Both the position numbers and the translations under genes were made by a program. A stretch of DNA of 64,000 bases from Streptomyces avermitilis MA-4680 = NBRC 14893 (GTDB taxonomy: Bacteria; Actinomycetota; Actinomycetes; Streptomycetales; Streptomycetaceae), in the NCBI RefSeq assembly GCF_000009765.2, contig NC_003155.5, positions 7,316,001 to 7,380,000 of the forward strand, read 5' to 3'. Below the pieces are notes generated by a model. That model was not told the DNA's origin. It saw nothing but the letters and a program-made list of their open reading frames with translations, and made no database searches. Each line of letters opens with the position of its first letter. Position 1 is the stretch's first letter. Positions 1 to 10,373 of the stretch are shown here, one piece after another.

Positions 1-110
1 TCCGCCCAGGGGCGCAGCGACTGCGGGGAACCGGTGAAGCCGTGGCAGAGGAGGACGCCGACCTCCCCGCCCTCGTGGCGGTACGGCTCGGCTCCAGGAA
101 GGACCGGCAC
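1..110 (-). CDS. Alpha/beta hydrolase (carboxylesterase/monoacylglycerol lipase-like), N-terminal fragment
   Basis: Only the first 36 codons are in the window; the gene runs off the left edge. The reading begins MPVLPGAEPYRHEGG and continues VGVLLCHGFTGSPQSLRPWA, which is the first strand and oxyanion-hole HGFTGSP loop of an alpha/beta hydrolase. The nucleophile elbow and catalytic triad lie outside the window. GTG at 110 is preferred because AGGAG lies 7 nt upstream (122-118). An ATG at 128 is in frame but has no RBS. Substrate cannot be said; carboxylesterases and monoacylglycerol lipases share this N-terminus. The gene is divergent from the acyltransferase at 297. Confidence 0.75.
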   Translation of the reverse strand, partial: MPVLPGAEPYRHEGGEVGVLLCHGFTGSPQSLRPWA

Positions 111-296
111 CTTCGGTCTCCTGTTCATGAGGTGGGTGTTCATGAGGGGGGTGATCACGAAAAGCACGACGAGCGTGCCCCGAGGCTTCGAGGCGTACTT
201 CACCGTACGCGACCGCACTGACACCGACCAGGGTCGTCGGCTCCTTTGAGGGTGCCCCGGGATAGGGTCTGATCGACAGACACAGGAGGCATTCGG
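111..296. other. Divergent intergenic region
   Basis: This is the space between the hydrolase fragment (minus) and the acyltransferase (plus). It must hold both promoters, but I cannot pick a convincing -35/-10 pair. AGGAGG at 284-289 is the RBS of the downstream gene. Confidence 0.5.
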
Positions 297-1079
297 TTGA
301 TCTACGGCGCCATGAAGTTTTCCATCGGGGGGCCACTGAAGCTTGCCTTCAGGCCCTGGGTGGAAGGCCTCGAGAACATTCCCGCCGAGGGACCCGCCAT
401 CCTGGCGAGCAATCACCTGTCGTTCTCGGACTCGTTCTTCCTGCCCGCGGTCCTCGACCGCAAGGTGACCTTCATCGCGAAGGCCGAGTACTTCACGACT
501 CCCGGCATCAAGGGGCGTATGACGGCCGCCTTCTTCAAGGGCGTCGGTCAGCTGCCGGTGGACCGCTCCGGCGCGCGCGGCGCGGGCGAGGCGGCCATCA
601 AGAGCGGCATCGAAGTCATCGAGCGGGGTGAGCTGTTCGGTATCTACCCGGAGGGCACGCGCTCGCCCGACGGCCGGCTGTACCGCGGCAAGCCCGGCGG
701 TCTCGCGCGCGTGGCACTCGCCACCGGCGCGCCCGTCATCCCGGTCGCCATGATCGACACCGAGAAGATCCAGCCGCCCGGGAAGGTGATGCCCAAGCTG
801 ATGCGCCCGGGCATCCGCATCGGCAAGCCGCTGGACTTCGGCCGCTACAGCGGCATGGAGCACGACCGCTTCGTGCTGCGCGCGGTGACCGACGAGGTCA
901 TCTACGAGATCATGAAGCTCTCCGGCCAGGAGTACGTCGACATGTACGCCACGGCCGCGAAGCGGCAGATCGCGGACGCGGCGAAGGCCGAGAAGCAGGC
1001 CCAGAAGGACGCCGAAAAGCAGGCGCAGAAGGAACTCGAGGCCCGGCAGGCCCTGGAGAAGGAACGGTCCGGCTCCTAG
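297..1079 (+). CDS. 1-acyl-sn-glycerol-3-phosphate acyltransferase family protein (PlsC-like)
   Basis: A 260-residue PlsC-family acyltransferase, expected to transfer an acyl chain to lysophosphatidate at the inner face of the membrane. The HX4D catalytic motif is NHLSFSD (His40, Asp45), and the substrate-binding block is YPEGTRSPDG (EGTR at about 119-122). A Lys/Ala/Glu/Gln-rich tail from about residue 215 is probably a charged helix. The TTG start is chosen because AGGAGG lies 7 nt upstream; the in-frame ATG at 312 lacks an RBS. An acyltransferase of this family (Rv2182c) also sits near the class II DAHP synthase in M. tuberculosis. The exact acceptor lipid is inferred from the family only. 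Confidence 0.9.
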   Translation: MIYGAMKFSIGGPLKLAFRPWVEGLENIPAEGPAILASNHLSFSDSFFLPAVLDRKVTFIAKAEYFTTPGIKGRMTAAFFKGVGQLPVDRSGARGAGEAAIKSGIEVIERGELFGIYPEGTRSPDGRLYRGKPGGLARVALATGAPVIPVAMIDTEKIQPPGKVMPKLMRPGIRIGKPLDFGRYSGMEHDRFVLRAVTDEVIYEIMKLSGQEYVDMYATAAKRQIADAAKAEKQAQKDAEKQAQKELEARQALEKERSGS

Positions 1080-1109
1080 ACGCGTCCGTCAGGGGTGGGG
1101 GTGGGGGAC

Positions 1110-2342
1110 ATGGCCAAGCGGGTCAGAGTCATGAGTATGTCGGTCGAGCAGCCGCTGTGGCGTGCGCTGACCGGATACCGCGTGCTCACGATGTTGTACG
1201 CCGTCGGGCTCTTCGCGACCGCGTACGGCACGTTCGACCGTCCGTGGGTCGCCGTCGCCTACTACGCCGTGCTGTGCGGCTGGACCCTGGCGACCCTCCC
1301 CAAGGTCGCGAACGCGGCGAGCTGCACCAAGCGGTTCCTGGCCGCCGACCTCACCATCGCGCTCGTCGGCATCCTCCTCACGCCGCTCGCCGACGCGCAC
1401 GAGCGGATCGTCGCGGGCGGGCCGACGCTGCCGTCGATATGGACCGCGGGGTCCGTCCTGGCGTTCGCGGTCAAGGGCGGCTGGCGCTGGGCGGCCTTCG
1501 CCTCGACGGCGGTCGCCGTCGCCAACGTCTTCGAGCGCCAGGCCCCCGCCCGGGACACCGTGCACAACGTGATCCTCGTGTGGGTCGCCTCCATCGCGAT
1601 CGGCTACGTCGTCGAAGTCGCCCGCGCCTCCGAGCGCACCCTCGCGCGCGCCCTGGAGATCGAGGCCGCGACCCGCGAGCGGGAGCGGCTCGCCCGAGAC
1701 ATCCACGACAGTGTTCTTCAGGTCCTCGCGATGGTGCAGCGCCGCGGTGCCGTGCTCGGCGGCGAGGCCGCGGAGCTGGGCCGGATGGCCGGCGAGCAGG
1801 AGGTGGCCCTGCGCACCCTGGTCGCCGGCGGTTTACTGCCGGCGTCGCGGGTGTCGGAGGACGAGTCCCAGGGCGCGGTCGTCCGCGCGGTGGAGGAGCC
1901 CGACGAGGAGGGCCCGCTCGATCTGCGCGCGCTCCTCGTGCCGTACGCCACCGCGAAGGTCACCTTCTCGGAGCCCGGCGCCCCGGTGCGGCTGGCCCAC
2001 GCCGCCGCGAAGGAGCTGGCAGCGGCGGTCGGCGCCGCCCTGGACAACGTCCGCAAGCACGCGGGGGACAGCGCCCGCGCCTGGATCCTGGTCGAGGACG
2101 AGCCGGACGCGGTGATCGTGACGGTGCGCGACGACGGCCCGGGCATCCCGGCGGGGCGGCTCGCCCAGGCCGAGGGTGAGGGGCGGCTCGGCGTGGCCCA
2201 GTCGATCCGTGGCAGGCTGCGCGACATCGGCGGCACGGCCGAGCTGATCTCGGTCCCGGGCCAGGGCACCGAGGTCGAACTGAAGGTACCGAAGGACCCG
2301 GGGCACCCGAAGGCTGCACGGGGGAAGGCGGAGCGAGGATGA
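1110..2342 (+). CDS. macS: MacS-like sensor histidine kinase
   Basis: A membrane histidine kinase of 410 residues from ATG 1110. The N-terminal half holds about five hydrophobic helices (residues 20-170), the MacS/DUF5931 type of sensor. A HisKA_3 helix follows with the phospho-acceptor in RLARDIHDSVLQVLA (His about 199). The C-terminal HATPase has the N box ALDNVRKHAG, the G1 box VRDDGPGIP and a G2-like GRLGVAQSIRGR. It overlaps the response regulator by ATGA. Position next to pfkA, and the sensor type, match the S. coelicolor MacS/MacR pair, which I recall as a regulator of morphogenesis and actinorhodin. The symbol therefore rests on synteny and memory. A GTG at 1095 is also in frame; no start has a strong RBS. 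Confidence 0.82.
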   Translation: MAKRVRVMSMSVEQPLWRALTGYRVLTMLYAVGLFATAYGTFDRPWVAVAYYAVLCGWTLATLPKVANAASCTKRFLAADLTIALVGILLTPLADAHERIVAGGPTLPSIWTAGSVLAFAVKGGWRWAAFASTAVAVANVFERQAPARDTVHNVILVWVASIAIGYVVEVARASERTLARALEIEAATRERERLARDIHDSVLQVLAMVQRRGAVLGGEAAELGRMAGEQEVALRTLVAGGLLPASRVSEDESQGAVVRAVEEPDEEGPLDLRALLVPYATAKVTFSEPGAPVRLAHAAAKELAAAVGAALDNVRKHAGDSARAWILVEDEPDAVIVTVRDDGPGIPAGRLAQAEGEGRLGVAQSIRGRLRDIGGTAELISVPGQGTEVELKVPKDPGHPKAARGKAERG

Positions 2343-3016
2343 GCGAGCAGCAGGGCCCGATCAAGGTCATGGTGGTCGACGACCACCCGATGTGGCGCGA
2401 CGCGGTCGCCCGCGACCTGGCCGAGTCCGGCTTCGACGTGGTCGCCACGGCGGGCGACGGCGAGCAGGCGGTGCGCCGGGCGAGGGCCGCCGCGCCCGAC
2501 GTCCTCGTCCTGGACCTGAACCTGCCCGCCAAGCCGGGCGTCCAGGTCTGCAAGGAGCTGGTCGGCGCCAACCCGGCGCTGCGCGTCCTCGTCCTGTCCG
2601 CCAGCGGTGAGCACGCCGACGTCCTGGAGGCGGTGAAGTCCGGCGCCACGGGATATCTGCTCAAGTCGGCGTCCACGGAGGAGCTGACCGACGCCGTGCG
2701 CCGCACGGCCGTCGGCGACCCCGTCTTCACGCCCGGACTCGCGGGCCTGGTCCTCGGCGAGTACCGCCGCCTGGCCTCCGAGCCCGCCCCGGCCACCGGC
2801 GCCGGCGAGCCCAGGGCCCCGCAGCTCACCGACCGCGAGACCGAGGTGCTGCGGCTGGTCGCCAAGGGCCTGAGCTACAAGCAGATCGCCGAACGCCTGG
2901 TCATCTCGCACCGCACCGTCCAGAACCATGTGCAGAACACCCTGGGCAAGCTCCAGCTGCACAACAGGGTGGAGCTCGTGCGGTACGCGATAGAGCGGGG
3001 CCTGGACGAGGCGTAA
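2339..3016 (+). CDS. macR: MacR-like NarL/LuxR-family response regulator
   Basis: A 225-residue response regulator translationally coupled to the kinase by an ATGA overlap. Receiver domain 8-125: acidic pocket DD at 14-15, phospho-acceptor Asp59 (VLVLDLNLPAKPG), and the conserved Lys109 in YLLKS. An NarL-type HTH fills about 158-220 (LTDRETEVLRLVAKGLSYKQ, then HRTVQNHV). The family binds DNA as a phosphorylated dimer. S. coelicolor MacR is recalled to bind TGAGTAC-N2-GTACTCA. A near-perfect copy of that sequence lies at 24284-24299 in this window, upstream of a membrane-protein gene. The symbol rests on synteny. Confidence 0.85.
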   Translation: MSEQQGPIKVMVVDDHPMWRDAVARDLAESGFDVVATAGDGEQAVRRARAAAPDVLVLDLNLPAKPGVQVCKELVGANPALRVLVLSASGEHADVLEAVKSGATGYLLKSASTEELTDAVRRTAVGDPVFTPGLAGLVLGEYRRLASEPAPATGAGEPRAPQLTDRETEVLRLVAKGLSYKQIAERLVISHRTVQNHVQNTLGKLQLHNRVELVRYAIERGLDEA

Positions 3017-3099
3017 ACCGCCCGATACTCACCTTCGGGTGATATCCGCTGATCAACTACCCGACAATTCACCGGAATTGACCTTCCGCACCATGCCGA

Positions 3100-3115
3100 A
3101 GTGACCTGGATCACT
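3100..3115. promoter_or_regulatory. Crp-like palindrome upstream of pfkA
   Basis: AGTGACCTGGATCACT is an inverted repeat of AGTGA and TCACT spaced by 6 nt, fitting the GTGA-N6-TCAC core of Crp-family sites. It ends 45 nt upstream of the pfkA start, in a promoter position. Regulation by Crp is inference. Confidence 0.45.
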
Positions 3116-3160
3116 ATTAGCGTGACCTTCACCAGGCAACCGCGGCGAAGGGATATTTCC

Positions 3161-4189
3161 ATGCGGGTCGGAGTACTGACCGGAGGCGGCGACTGCCCCG
3201 GGCTCAACGCCGTCATCCGGGGCGTCGTCCGTAAGGGCGTGCAGGAGTACGGCTACGACTTCGTCGGCTTCCGGGACGGCTGGCGGGGACCACTCGAAGG
3301 CGACGCCGTACGGCTCGACATCCCCGCGGTGCGCGGCATCCTGCCCCGCGGCGGCACGATCCTCGGCTCCTCGCGCACCAACCCCCTCAAGCTCGACGAC
3401 GGCATCCGCCGGATCAAGGAGAACCTCGCCAAGCAGGAGGTCGACGCGCTCATCGCGATCGGCGGCGAGGACACGCTCGGCGTCGCCGCACGCCTCACCG
3501 ACGAGTACGGCGTGCCCGTCGTCGGCGTCCCGAAGACCATCGACAACGACCTGTCGGCCACCGACTACACGTTCGGCTTCGACACGGCCGTCGGCATCGC
3601 GACCGAGGCCATCGACCGCCTCCACACCACCGCCGAGTCCCACATGCGCGTCCTCGTCTGCGAGGTGATGGGCCGGCACGCGGGCTGGATCGCCATCCAC
3701 TCGGGCCTGGCCGGCGGCGCCAACGTCATCCTCATCCCCGAGCAGCGCTTCGACGTCGACCAGGTGTGCGCCTATGTGACCTCGCGGTTCAAGGCCTCGT
3801 ACGCGCCGATCGTGGTCGTCGCCGAGGGCGCGATGCCCAAGGACGGCCAGATGGTCCTCAAGGACGAGTCCCTCGACTCCTTCGGCCACGTGCGCCTCTC
3901 CGGGGTCGGCGAGTGGCTGGCCAAGGAGATCGAGAAGCGCACCGGCAAGGAGGCCCGCACCACGGTCCTCGGGCATGTGCAGCGCGGCGGCACGCCGAGC
4001 GCGTTCGACCGCTGGCTCGCCACCCGCTTCGGCCTGCACGCCATCGAGGCCGTCCGCGACGGCGACTTCGGCAAGATGGTCGCCCTGCGCGGCACGGACA
4101 TCGTCCGTGTCCCGATCGCGGAGGCCACGGCGAAGCTGAAGACGGTCGATCCGAAGCTGTACGAGGAGGTCGGGGTCTTCTTCGGCTGA
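3161..4189 (+). CDS. pfkA: 6-phosphofructokinase
   Basis: Phosphorylates fructose 6-phosphate to the 1,6-bisphosphate, the committed glycolytic step; cytoplasmic. The 342 residues match the usual actinobacterial length. Visible motifs: phosphate-binding GGGDCPGLNAVIRG, GGEDTLG in the nucleotide region, catalytic PKTIDNDLSATDYTFGF and the sugar-binding MGRHAGWIA. ATG 3161 is chosen over an upstream GTG at 3101 because AAGGGA lies 8 nt before it and the protein starts directly with the first strand. The residue matching E. coli Gly104 is Asp (GGEDT). This is usual in group III enzymes and in PPi-dependent ones, so donor choice cannot be fixed from sequence. It is convergent with trpEG, with a shared terminator. 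Confidence 0.95.
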   Translation: MRVGVLTGGGDCPGLNAVIRGVVRKGVQEYGYDFVGFRDGWRGPLEGDAVRLDIPAVRGILPRGGTILGSSRTNPLKLDDGIRRIKENLAKQEVDALIAIGGEDTLGVAARLTDEYGVPVVGVPKTIDNDLSATDYTFGFDTAVGIATEAIDRLHTTAESHMRVLVCEVMGRHAGWIAIHSGLAGGANVILIPEQRFDVDQVCAYVTSRFKASYAPIVVVAEGAMPKDGQMVLKDESLDSFGHVRLSGVGEWLAKEIEKRTGKEARTTVLGHVQRGGTPSAFDRWLATRFGLHAIEAVRDGDFGKMVALRGTDIVRVPIAEATAKLKTVDPKLYEEVGVFFG

Positions 4190-4206
4190 CCGAGGCCGGC
4201 CGGTGT

Positions 4207-4246
4207 CACGGTGGTGACCCTCCTTTGTCCGGCGGTCACCACCGTG
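4207..4246. terminator. Bidirectional hairpin between pfkA and trpEG
   Basis: CACGGTGGTGACC (4207-4219) pairs perfectly with GGTCACCACCGTG (4234-4246), a 13-bp stem with a 14-nt loop, lying between two convergent genes. Confidence 0.8.
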
Positions 4247-4282
4247 CGGTCCGGCGAGAAGCCCTTGCCCGACCACGCCCGA

Positions 4283-6235
4283 CTACACCGCGGGCCGCCG
4301 CTCGAAGAACGTGTCGGCACCGCGGAGCTGATCCAGCAGGTCCCGTACGACCGCGGTGCCGTTGACCGACAGCACCGACTCCGGGTGGAACTGGATGCCC
4401 GCGAAGCCGGGTCCGCGCATCGCGTGCACCTCCCCCGTGCCGCTGCGGCTGACCTCCACGTCATGGGCCGCCAGCTCCAGCGCCGTCTCGTCGTCGCAGT
4501 GCGCCACGAAGCTGTTGTAGAAGCCGACGGTCTCGGTACGCCCGAACAGGTCGATCCCGGTCTGCGCACCCTGATACGGGACCTCCTTGCGCACGATCTC
4601 CAGGCCCAGCTCGGCCGCGATCAGCTCATGGCCGAGGCAGACGCCGAGCACCCCGTGGCGGTGACCGCGGAGCACCTCGGCGGTGAGCGCGCGCAGGAAC
4701 CGCATCTTGGGGTCGGCCGGGTCGTTCGGATCGCCGGGTCCTGGCCCCAGAACCAGCGGCCCCTCGTGCGCGAGCACCGCCTTTCGCAGCCCCGGCTCGT
4801 CGTAGCGCCGCACGGTCACCTCCAGCCCGCTCGAGCGCAGCACATGCGCCAGCATCGCCGTGAAGGTGTCCTCGGCGTCCACGACGAGCGCGTGCCCGGT
4901 GAGCGCGTCCGTCCGCTCCTGCATCCGCAGCCAGAACGGCGCGAGCGAGGCCCGCCGTCCGTCGAGCGCCGCCCGCACCCGCGGATCGTCGGCCAGCCTC
5001 GGCCGTACGCCCTCCTGCCGCGGCCGGGCCGGACGGACCCCGAGGGCCGCCAGCACCCCGGCCGCCTTCGCGTGCGTCTCGGCGACCTCGCCCGCCGGAT
5101 CCGACCCCCGTACGAGCGTGGCGCCCACCGGCACCCGCAGCCGGCCGTCCGCGTCGATGTCGGCGGTCCGGATGAGGATGGGGGAGTCGAGGGTCTGCGC
5201 CCCGCCCGCGTCCCGGCCGATCAGCGCCAGCGCGCCCGCGTAGTACCCGCGCCCGACACCGTCCCGCCCGAGGGGCTCGTACCGCTCGATGACCCGGCAG
5301 GCGTTCTGTACCGGCGACCCGGTGACGGTGGCCGCGAACATGGTCTCGCGCAGGACGTCCCGCACATCCAGCGACGAACGGCCCCGCAACTCGTACTCGG
5401 TGTGCGCCAGATGGGCCATCTCCTTCAGCCGGGGCCCGACGACCACCCCGCCCATGTCGCCGACCGTGCACATCATCTTGAGCTCCTCGTCGACGACCAT
5501 CGAGAGCTCCTCGATCTCCTTGCCGTCCGCGAGGAAGTCCAGGAGGTCCTCGGGCGTCGGCCCCTCGGCGGGATAGCGGTACGTCCCGCTGATCGGGTTC
5601 ATCACGACCGTCCCGCCGGACATCCGCACATGCACCTCGGGGCTCGCCCCGACCAGCGTGCGCCCACCCGTCTCCCGCCCTTCCGGGGAAGACCCTGCGG
5701 GCCCCTTCCCCGTTCCGGTGTGCACGACGAAGGTCCAGTACGCGCCCTGCTCGCCGACCAGCAGCCGCCGGAACAGCGCGAGCACGTCGGCCCTTCCGAA
5801 TCCCGGGATCTCGCCCTCGTACGTACGCCGGATCACGAAGTTCGCGCCCTCGCCGCGTCCGATCTCCTCGCGCAGCACCCGCCCGACGATCTCCGCGTAC
5901 TCGTCGTCGGCGACGTCGAAGCCGCCGTCCTCGACCCGCACGTCATGCGTGGGCAACTGGGACAGCGCCTGCTCCAGCGGGATTTCGTGGCTCTCCTCGG
6001 GCGTCAGCACCAGCAGCGGGGTGCCGTCGTCGCGGACGTCGAAGCCGCGCTCGCGGATCTGGCGGAAGGGAATGAGCGCGAGGCCCTCGTCGGGGAGGTC
6101 GGCGAGACGCTCGTAGGTGGCGACGGGGCCGAGCAGCACCTCCACCGTCGCGCTGTCCTCGGTGGAGCGCCCCGGCGTGCGGCGGCGCAGCAGGGCGAAC
6201 GGGCGGTCCTCGTGCAGGAGTCGGGTCAGATCCAT
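4283..6235 (-). CDS. trpEG: Anthranilate synthase, fused TrpE-TrpG
   Basis: A 650-residue fusion that makes anthranilate from chorismate and glutamine, the first tryptophan-specific step. The N-terminal two thirds is the chorismate-binding TrpE domain (NPISGTYRYP, and GSPVQNACRVIERYEP). The C-terminal third from about residue 445 is a class I glutamine amidotransferase with the nucleophile in GVCLGHELIAAE and the His-Glu pair in QFHPESV. ATG 6235 has AGAGGA just upstream. A leader peptide with three tandem Trp codons and a terminator hairpin precede it, so transcription attenuation by tryptophan supply is expected. Fused enzymes of this kind occur in streptomycetes and in phenazine clusters (PhzE). 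Here the attenuator and adjacent DAHP synthase favour the primary tryptophan or tryptophan-derived role. Confidence 0.92.
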   Translation of the reverse strand: MDLTRLLHEDRPFALLRRRTPGRSTEDSATVEVLLGPVATYERLADLPDEGLALIPFRQIRERGFDVRDDGTPLLVLTPEESHEIPLEQALSQLPTHDVRVEDGGFDVADDEYAEIVGRVLREEIGRGEGANFVIRRTYEGEIPGFGRADVLALFRRLLVGEQGAYWTFVVHTGTGKGPAGSSPEGRETGGRTLVGASPEVHVRMSGGTVVMNPISGTYRYPAEGPTPEDLLDFLADGKEIEELSMVVDEELKMMCTVGDMGGVVVGPRLKEMAHLAHTEYELRGRSSLDVRDVLRETMFAATVTGSPVQNACRVIERYEPLGRDGVGRGYYAGALALIGRDAGGAQTLDSPILIRTADIDADGRLRVPVGATLVRGSDPAGEVAETHAKAAGVLAALGVRPARPRQEGVRPRLADDPRVRAALDGRRASLAPFWLRMQERTDALTGHALVVDAEDTFTAMLAHVLRSSGLEVTVRRYDEPGLRKAVLAHEGPLVLGPGPGDPNDPADPKMRFLRALTAEVLRGHRHGVLGVCLGHELIAAELGLEIVRKEVPYQGAQTGIDLFGRTETVGFYNSFVAHCDDETALELAAHDVEVSRSGTGEVHAMRGPGFAGIQFHPESVLSVNGTAVVRDLLDQLRGADTFFERRPAV

Positions 6236-6311
6236 CGTTCCTCTTCCCTCGTGATCATTCGTGATCATTCGGAACCTTGTGGAGAGGAACGGCCCGGGTC
6301 CGGAAACACGA

Positions 6312-6334
6312 AAGGCCGCCCCTCGGGCGGCCTT
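6312..6334 (-). terminator. trp attenuator terminator
   Basis: On the minus strand AAGGCCGCCC (6334-6325) pairs with GGGCGGCCTT (6321-6312), a 10-bp perfect stem with a 3-nt loop, followed by TTTCGTGTTT. It lies between the leader peptide and trpEG, the standard place for an attenuator terminator. Confidence 0.85.
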
Positions 6335-6357
6335 CGCGAAGTCTTGCGTACGCGCAG

Positions 6358-6414
6358 TCAGTGGGCCGCCGGATGAGCGGTCCACCACCAGTTCTGGATC
6401 GAGTGCGCGAACAT
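6358..6414 (-). CDS. trpL: trp operon leader peptide
   Basis: An 18-residue ORF reading MFAHSIQNWWWTAHPAAH, with three consecutive tryptophan codons. It lies 123 nt upstream of trpEG and is followed by a terminator hairpin. Ribosome stalling at the TGG run when charged tRNA-Trp is scarce should prevent the terminator from forming. AAGGTG lies about 6 nt before the ATG. The upstream bases TAAGGT could instead be a -10 element of a near-leaderless transcript. A trp attenuator ahead of an anthranilate synthase gene is known in S. venezuelae. Confidence 0.88.
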   Translation of the reverse strand: MFAHSIQNWWWTAHPAAH

Positions 6415-6603
6415 GCCAGGCACCTTACCCGATTCGGCCGCCCGCCGGTCGTCCGGTGCGGCCGTCCGATCCGGTCGTCCGGTCCGGCATCCGTCGCGGA
6501 CAGCTCCGAGCGGCACCCCCACACGGCCTACACAGGCGGTTTCGCGCCGGCCTCCCGGGTGGAAGGAGGGCACATCATCGGGCTATCGGAGGTTCGGACC
6601 GAC

Positions 6604-9257
<2,654 letters not shown>

Positions 9258-9311
9258 CCGCCCATCAGTAGCCGCCGACCAGCGGATTCGCCTGTCACGG
9301 GCGTGTGGAGT

Positions 9312-9341
9312 GGGGCGCGGATCACATACGATCCGCGCCCC
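9312..9341 (+). terminator. Terminator after the DAHP synthase
   Basis: GGGGCGCGGATC (9312-9323) and GATCCGCGCCCC (9330-9341) form a perfect 12-bp stem with a 6-nt loop; CTTTT follows a few bases later. Confidence 0.85.
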
Positions 9342-9376
9342 CTCGCACTTTTCCGCGTCCCACAGGGCAGGTAAGG

Positions 9377-9395
9377 TTAGGTTAGCCTCACCGAT
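9377..9395 (+). promoter_or_regulatory. DmdR1/IdeR-type iron box of bfd
   Basis: The 19 bases TTAGGTTAGCCTCACCGAT match 15 of 19 positions of the IdeR/DmdR consensus (TTAGGTTAGGCTAACCTAA). The box ends 48 nt before the bfd start, a promoter position. Iron-dependent repression is inferred. Confidence 0.75.
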
Positions 9396-9442
9396 CAAGT
9401 CGGGACGGCACGACCCAGAGATCCCGCCGGGAGGTGAACCGC

Positions 9443-9697
9443 GTGTACGTCTGCAGCTGTTTCGGAGTGACCGAAGCGCAGGTGAAGAAGCACGCGGACG
9501 GCGGTGCCTGCACCCCCCGGCAGATAGCCTCGGCCTGCAAGGCGGGCACGGACTGCGGCGGCTGTGTGCGTCGTATCCAGGAGATCCTGGGACGGGGTGC
9601 GTGTCCGCGCCGCGAGCCGGCGGACCGGGCGCAGCCGCTGTTCGCCCGGGCCGAGAAGGCGGACGAGCGGGTCGAGGTACTGGACGAGGCCGCCTAG
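9443..9697 (+). CDS. bfd: Bacterioferritin-associated ferredoxin-like [2Fe-2S] protein
   Basis: An 84-residue BFD-like protein, expected to pass electrons to bacterioferritin to release stored iron. The four cluster cysteines are visible: CSC near the N-terminus (MYVCSCFGVTEAQVKKH) and CKAGTDCGGCVRRI (C-X4-C-X2-C pattern). The Asp/Glu-rich tail (about 25 residues) is not part of the fold. GTG 9443 has GGAGG 8 nt upstream; an upstream GTG at 9434 overlaps that RBS. The gene faces bfr tail to tail and carries an iron box in its promoter. Confidence 0.92.
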   Translation: MYVCSCFGVTEAQVKKHADGGACTPRQIASACKAGTDCGGCVRRIQEILGRGACPRREPADRAQPLFARAEKADERVEVLDEAA

Positions 9698-9750
9698 CTC
9701 TCCGGTTGCCTGCGGCGCCTCGGTCCGGCCGGGGCCGCCTAGCTCTCCGG
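9688..9750. repeat. 18-nt direct repeat spanning the stop codons of bfd and bfr
   Basis: GGCCGCCTAGCTCTCCGG occurs at 9688-9705 and 9733-9750. The first copy carries the TAG stop of bfd (plus), the second the TAG stop of bfr (minus). The copies are 45 nt apart. Confidence 0.9.
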
Positions 9751-10218
9751 CTGCTCGATCACCTGGGCGATGTAGAGCGCTTCGCCGAGCTTTTCCACCA
9801 GCTCCAGCTGGGTGTCCAGGTAGTCGATGTGGTGCTCCTCGTCCTCGAGGATCGACTCGAAGATGTTCGCGGACGTGATGTCCCCCTTGGCGCGCATCAC
9901 CTCGACCCCGCGCCTGAGCCGGTCGATCGCCTCGACCTCGATCTGCCGGTCCGCCTGGAACATCTCGGTGACCGTCTGTCCGACCCGGACGTGGAACAGT
10001 CGCTGGTAGTTCGGCAGGCCGTCCAGGAAGAGGATGCGATCGGTGAGCACTTCCGCGTGCTTCATCTCGTCGAACGACTCGCGCCGCGTGTACTGGGCGA
10101 GCTTCGTCCAGCCGAAGTTCTCCTGCATCTTCGCGTGCAGGAAGTACTGGTTGATCGCGGTCAGCTCGGCGGTCAGCTGCTCGTTGAGGAATTCGATGAC
10201 CTCGGGGTCGCCCTGCAT
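9739..10218 (-). CDS. bfr: Bacterioferritin
   Basis: A 159-residue bacterioferritin, which as a 24-mer stores iron as a ferric mineral and binds heme at subunit interfaces. The ferroxidase ligands are in the expected places (Glu18, Glu51, His54, then Glu94 and an EDEEHH block), and the heme ligand Met52 is present (FDEMKHAE). ATG 10218 has AAGGAG 8 nt upstream. It is convergent with bfd. I see no clear iron box in its own upstream region. Confidence 0.96.
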   Translation of the reverse strand: MQGDPEVIEFLNEQLTAELTAINQYFLHAKMQENFGWTKLAQYTRRESFDEMKHAEVLTDRILFLDGLPNYQRLFHVRVGQTVTEMFQADRQIEVEAIDRLRRGVEVMRAKGDITSANIFESILEDEEHHIDYLDTQLELVEKLGEALYIAQVIEQPES

Positions 10219-10373
10219 CGCAGAGGCTCCTTCCAGGCGGGTGACTGGGCAGATTGCGCCGCATCCTTGCACCGGCACCGTAAGGCGTCCAGTAAGTACA
10301 CGCTTAGTAGGAGTTGCCCGAATCGGAACGGGGCTGGTCATGTGTACCGGTCGAGGTCTGTCAGGATGGAGTC

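Noticed and set aside
34-249. Plus-strand 71-codon frame at the left edge
   Set aside because: It covers the N-terminus of the minus-strand hydrolase, which has a clear HGFTGSP motif and RBS.
4211-6376. A 721-codon plus-strand open frame opposite trpEG
   Set aside because: It is Arg/His/Pro-rich with no domain and lies entirely over trpEG, whose motifs are clear.
10281-10313. AAGTACACGCTTAGTAG considered as an iron box of bfr
   Set aside because: It shares few positions with the IdeR consensus and lacks the TTAGG half-site.
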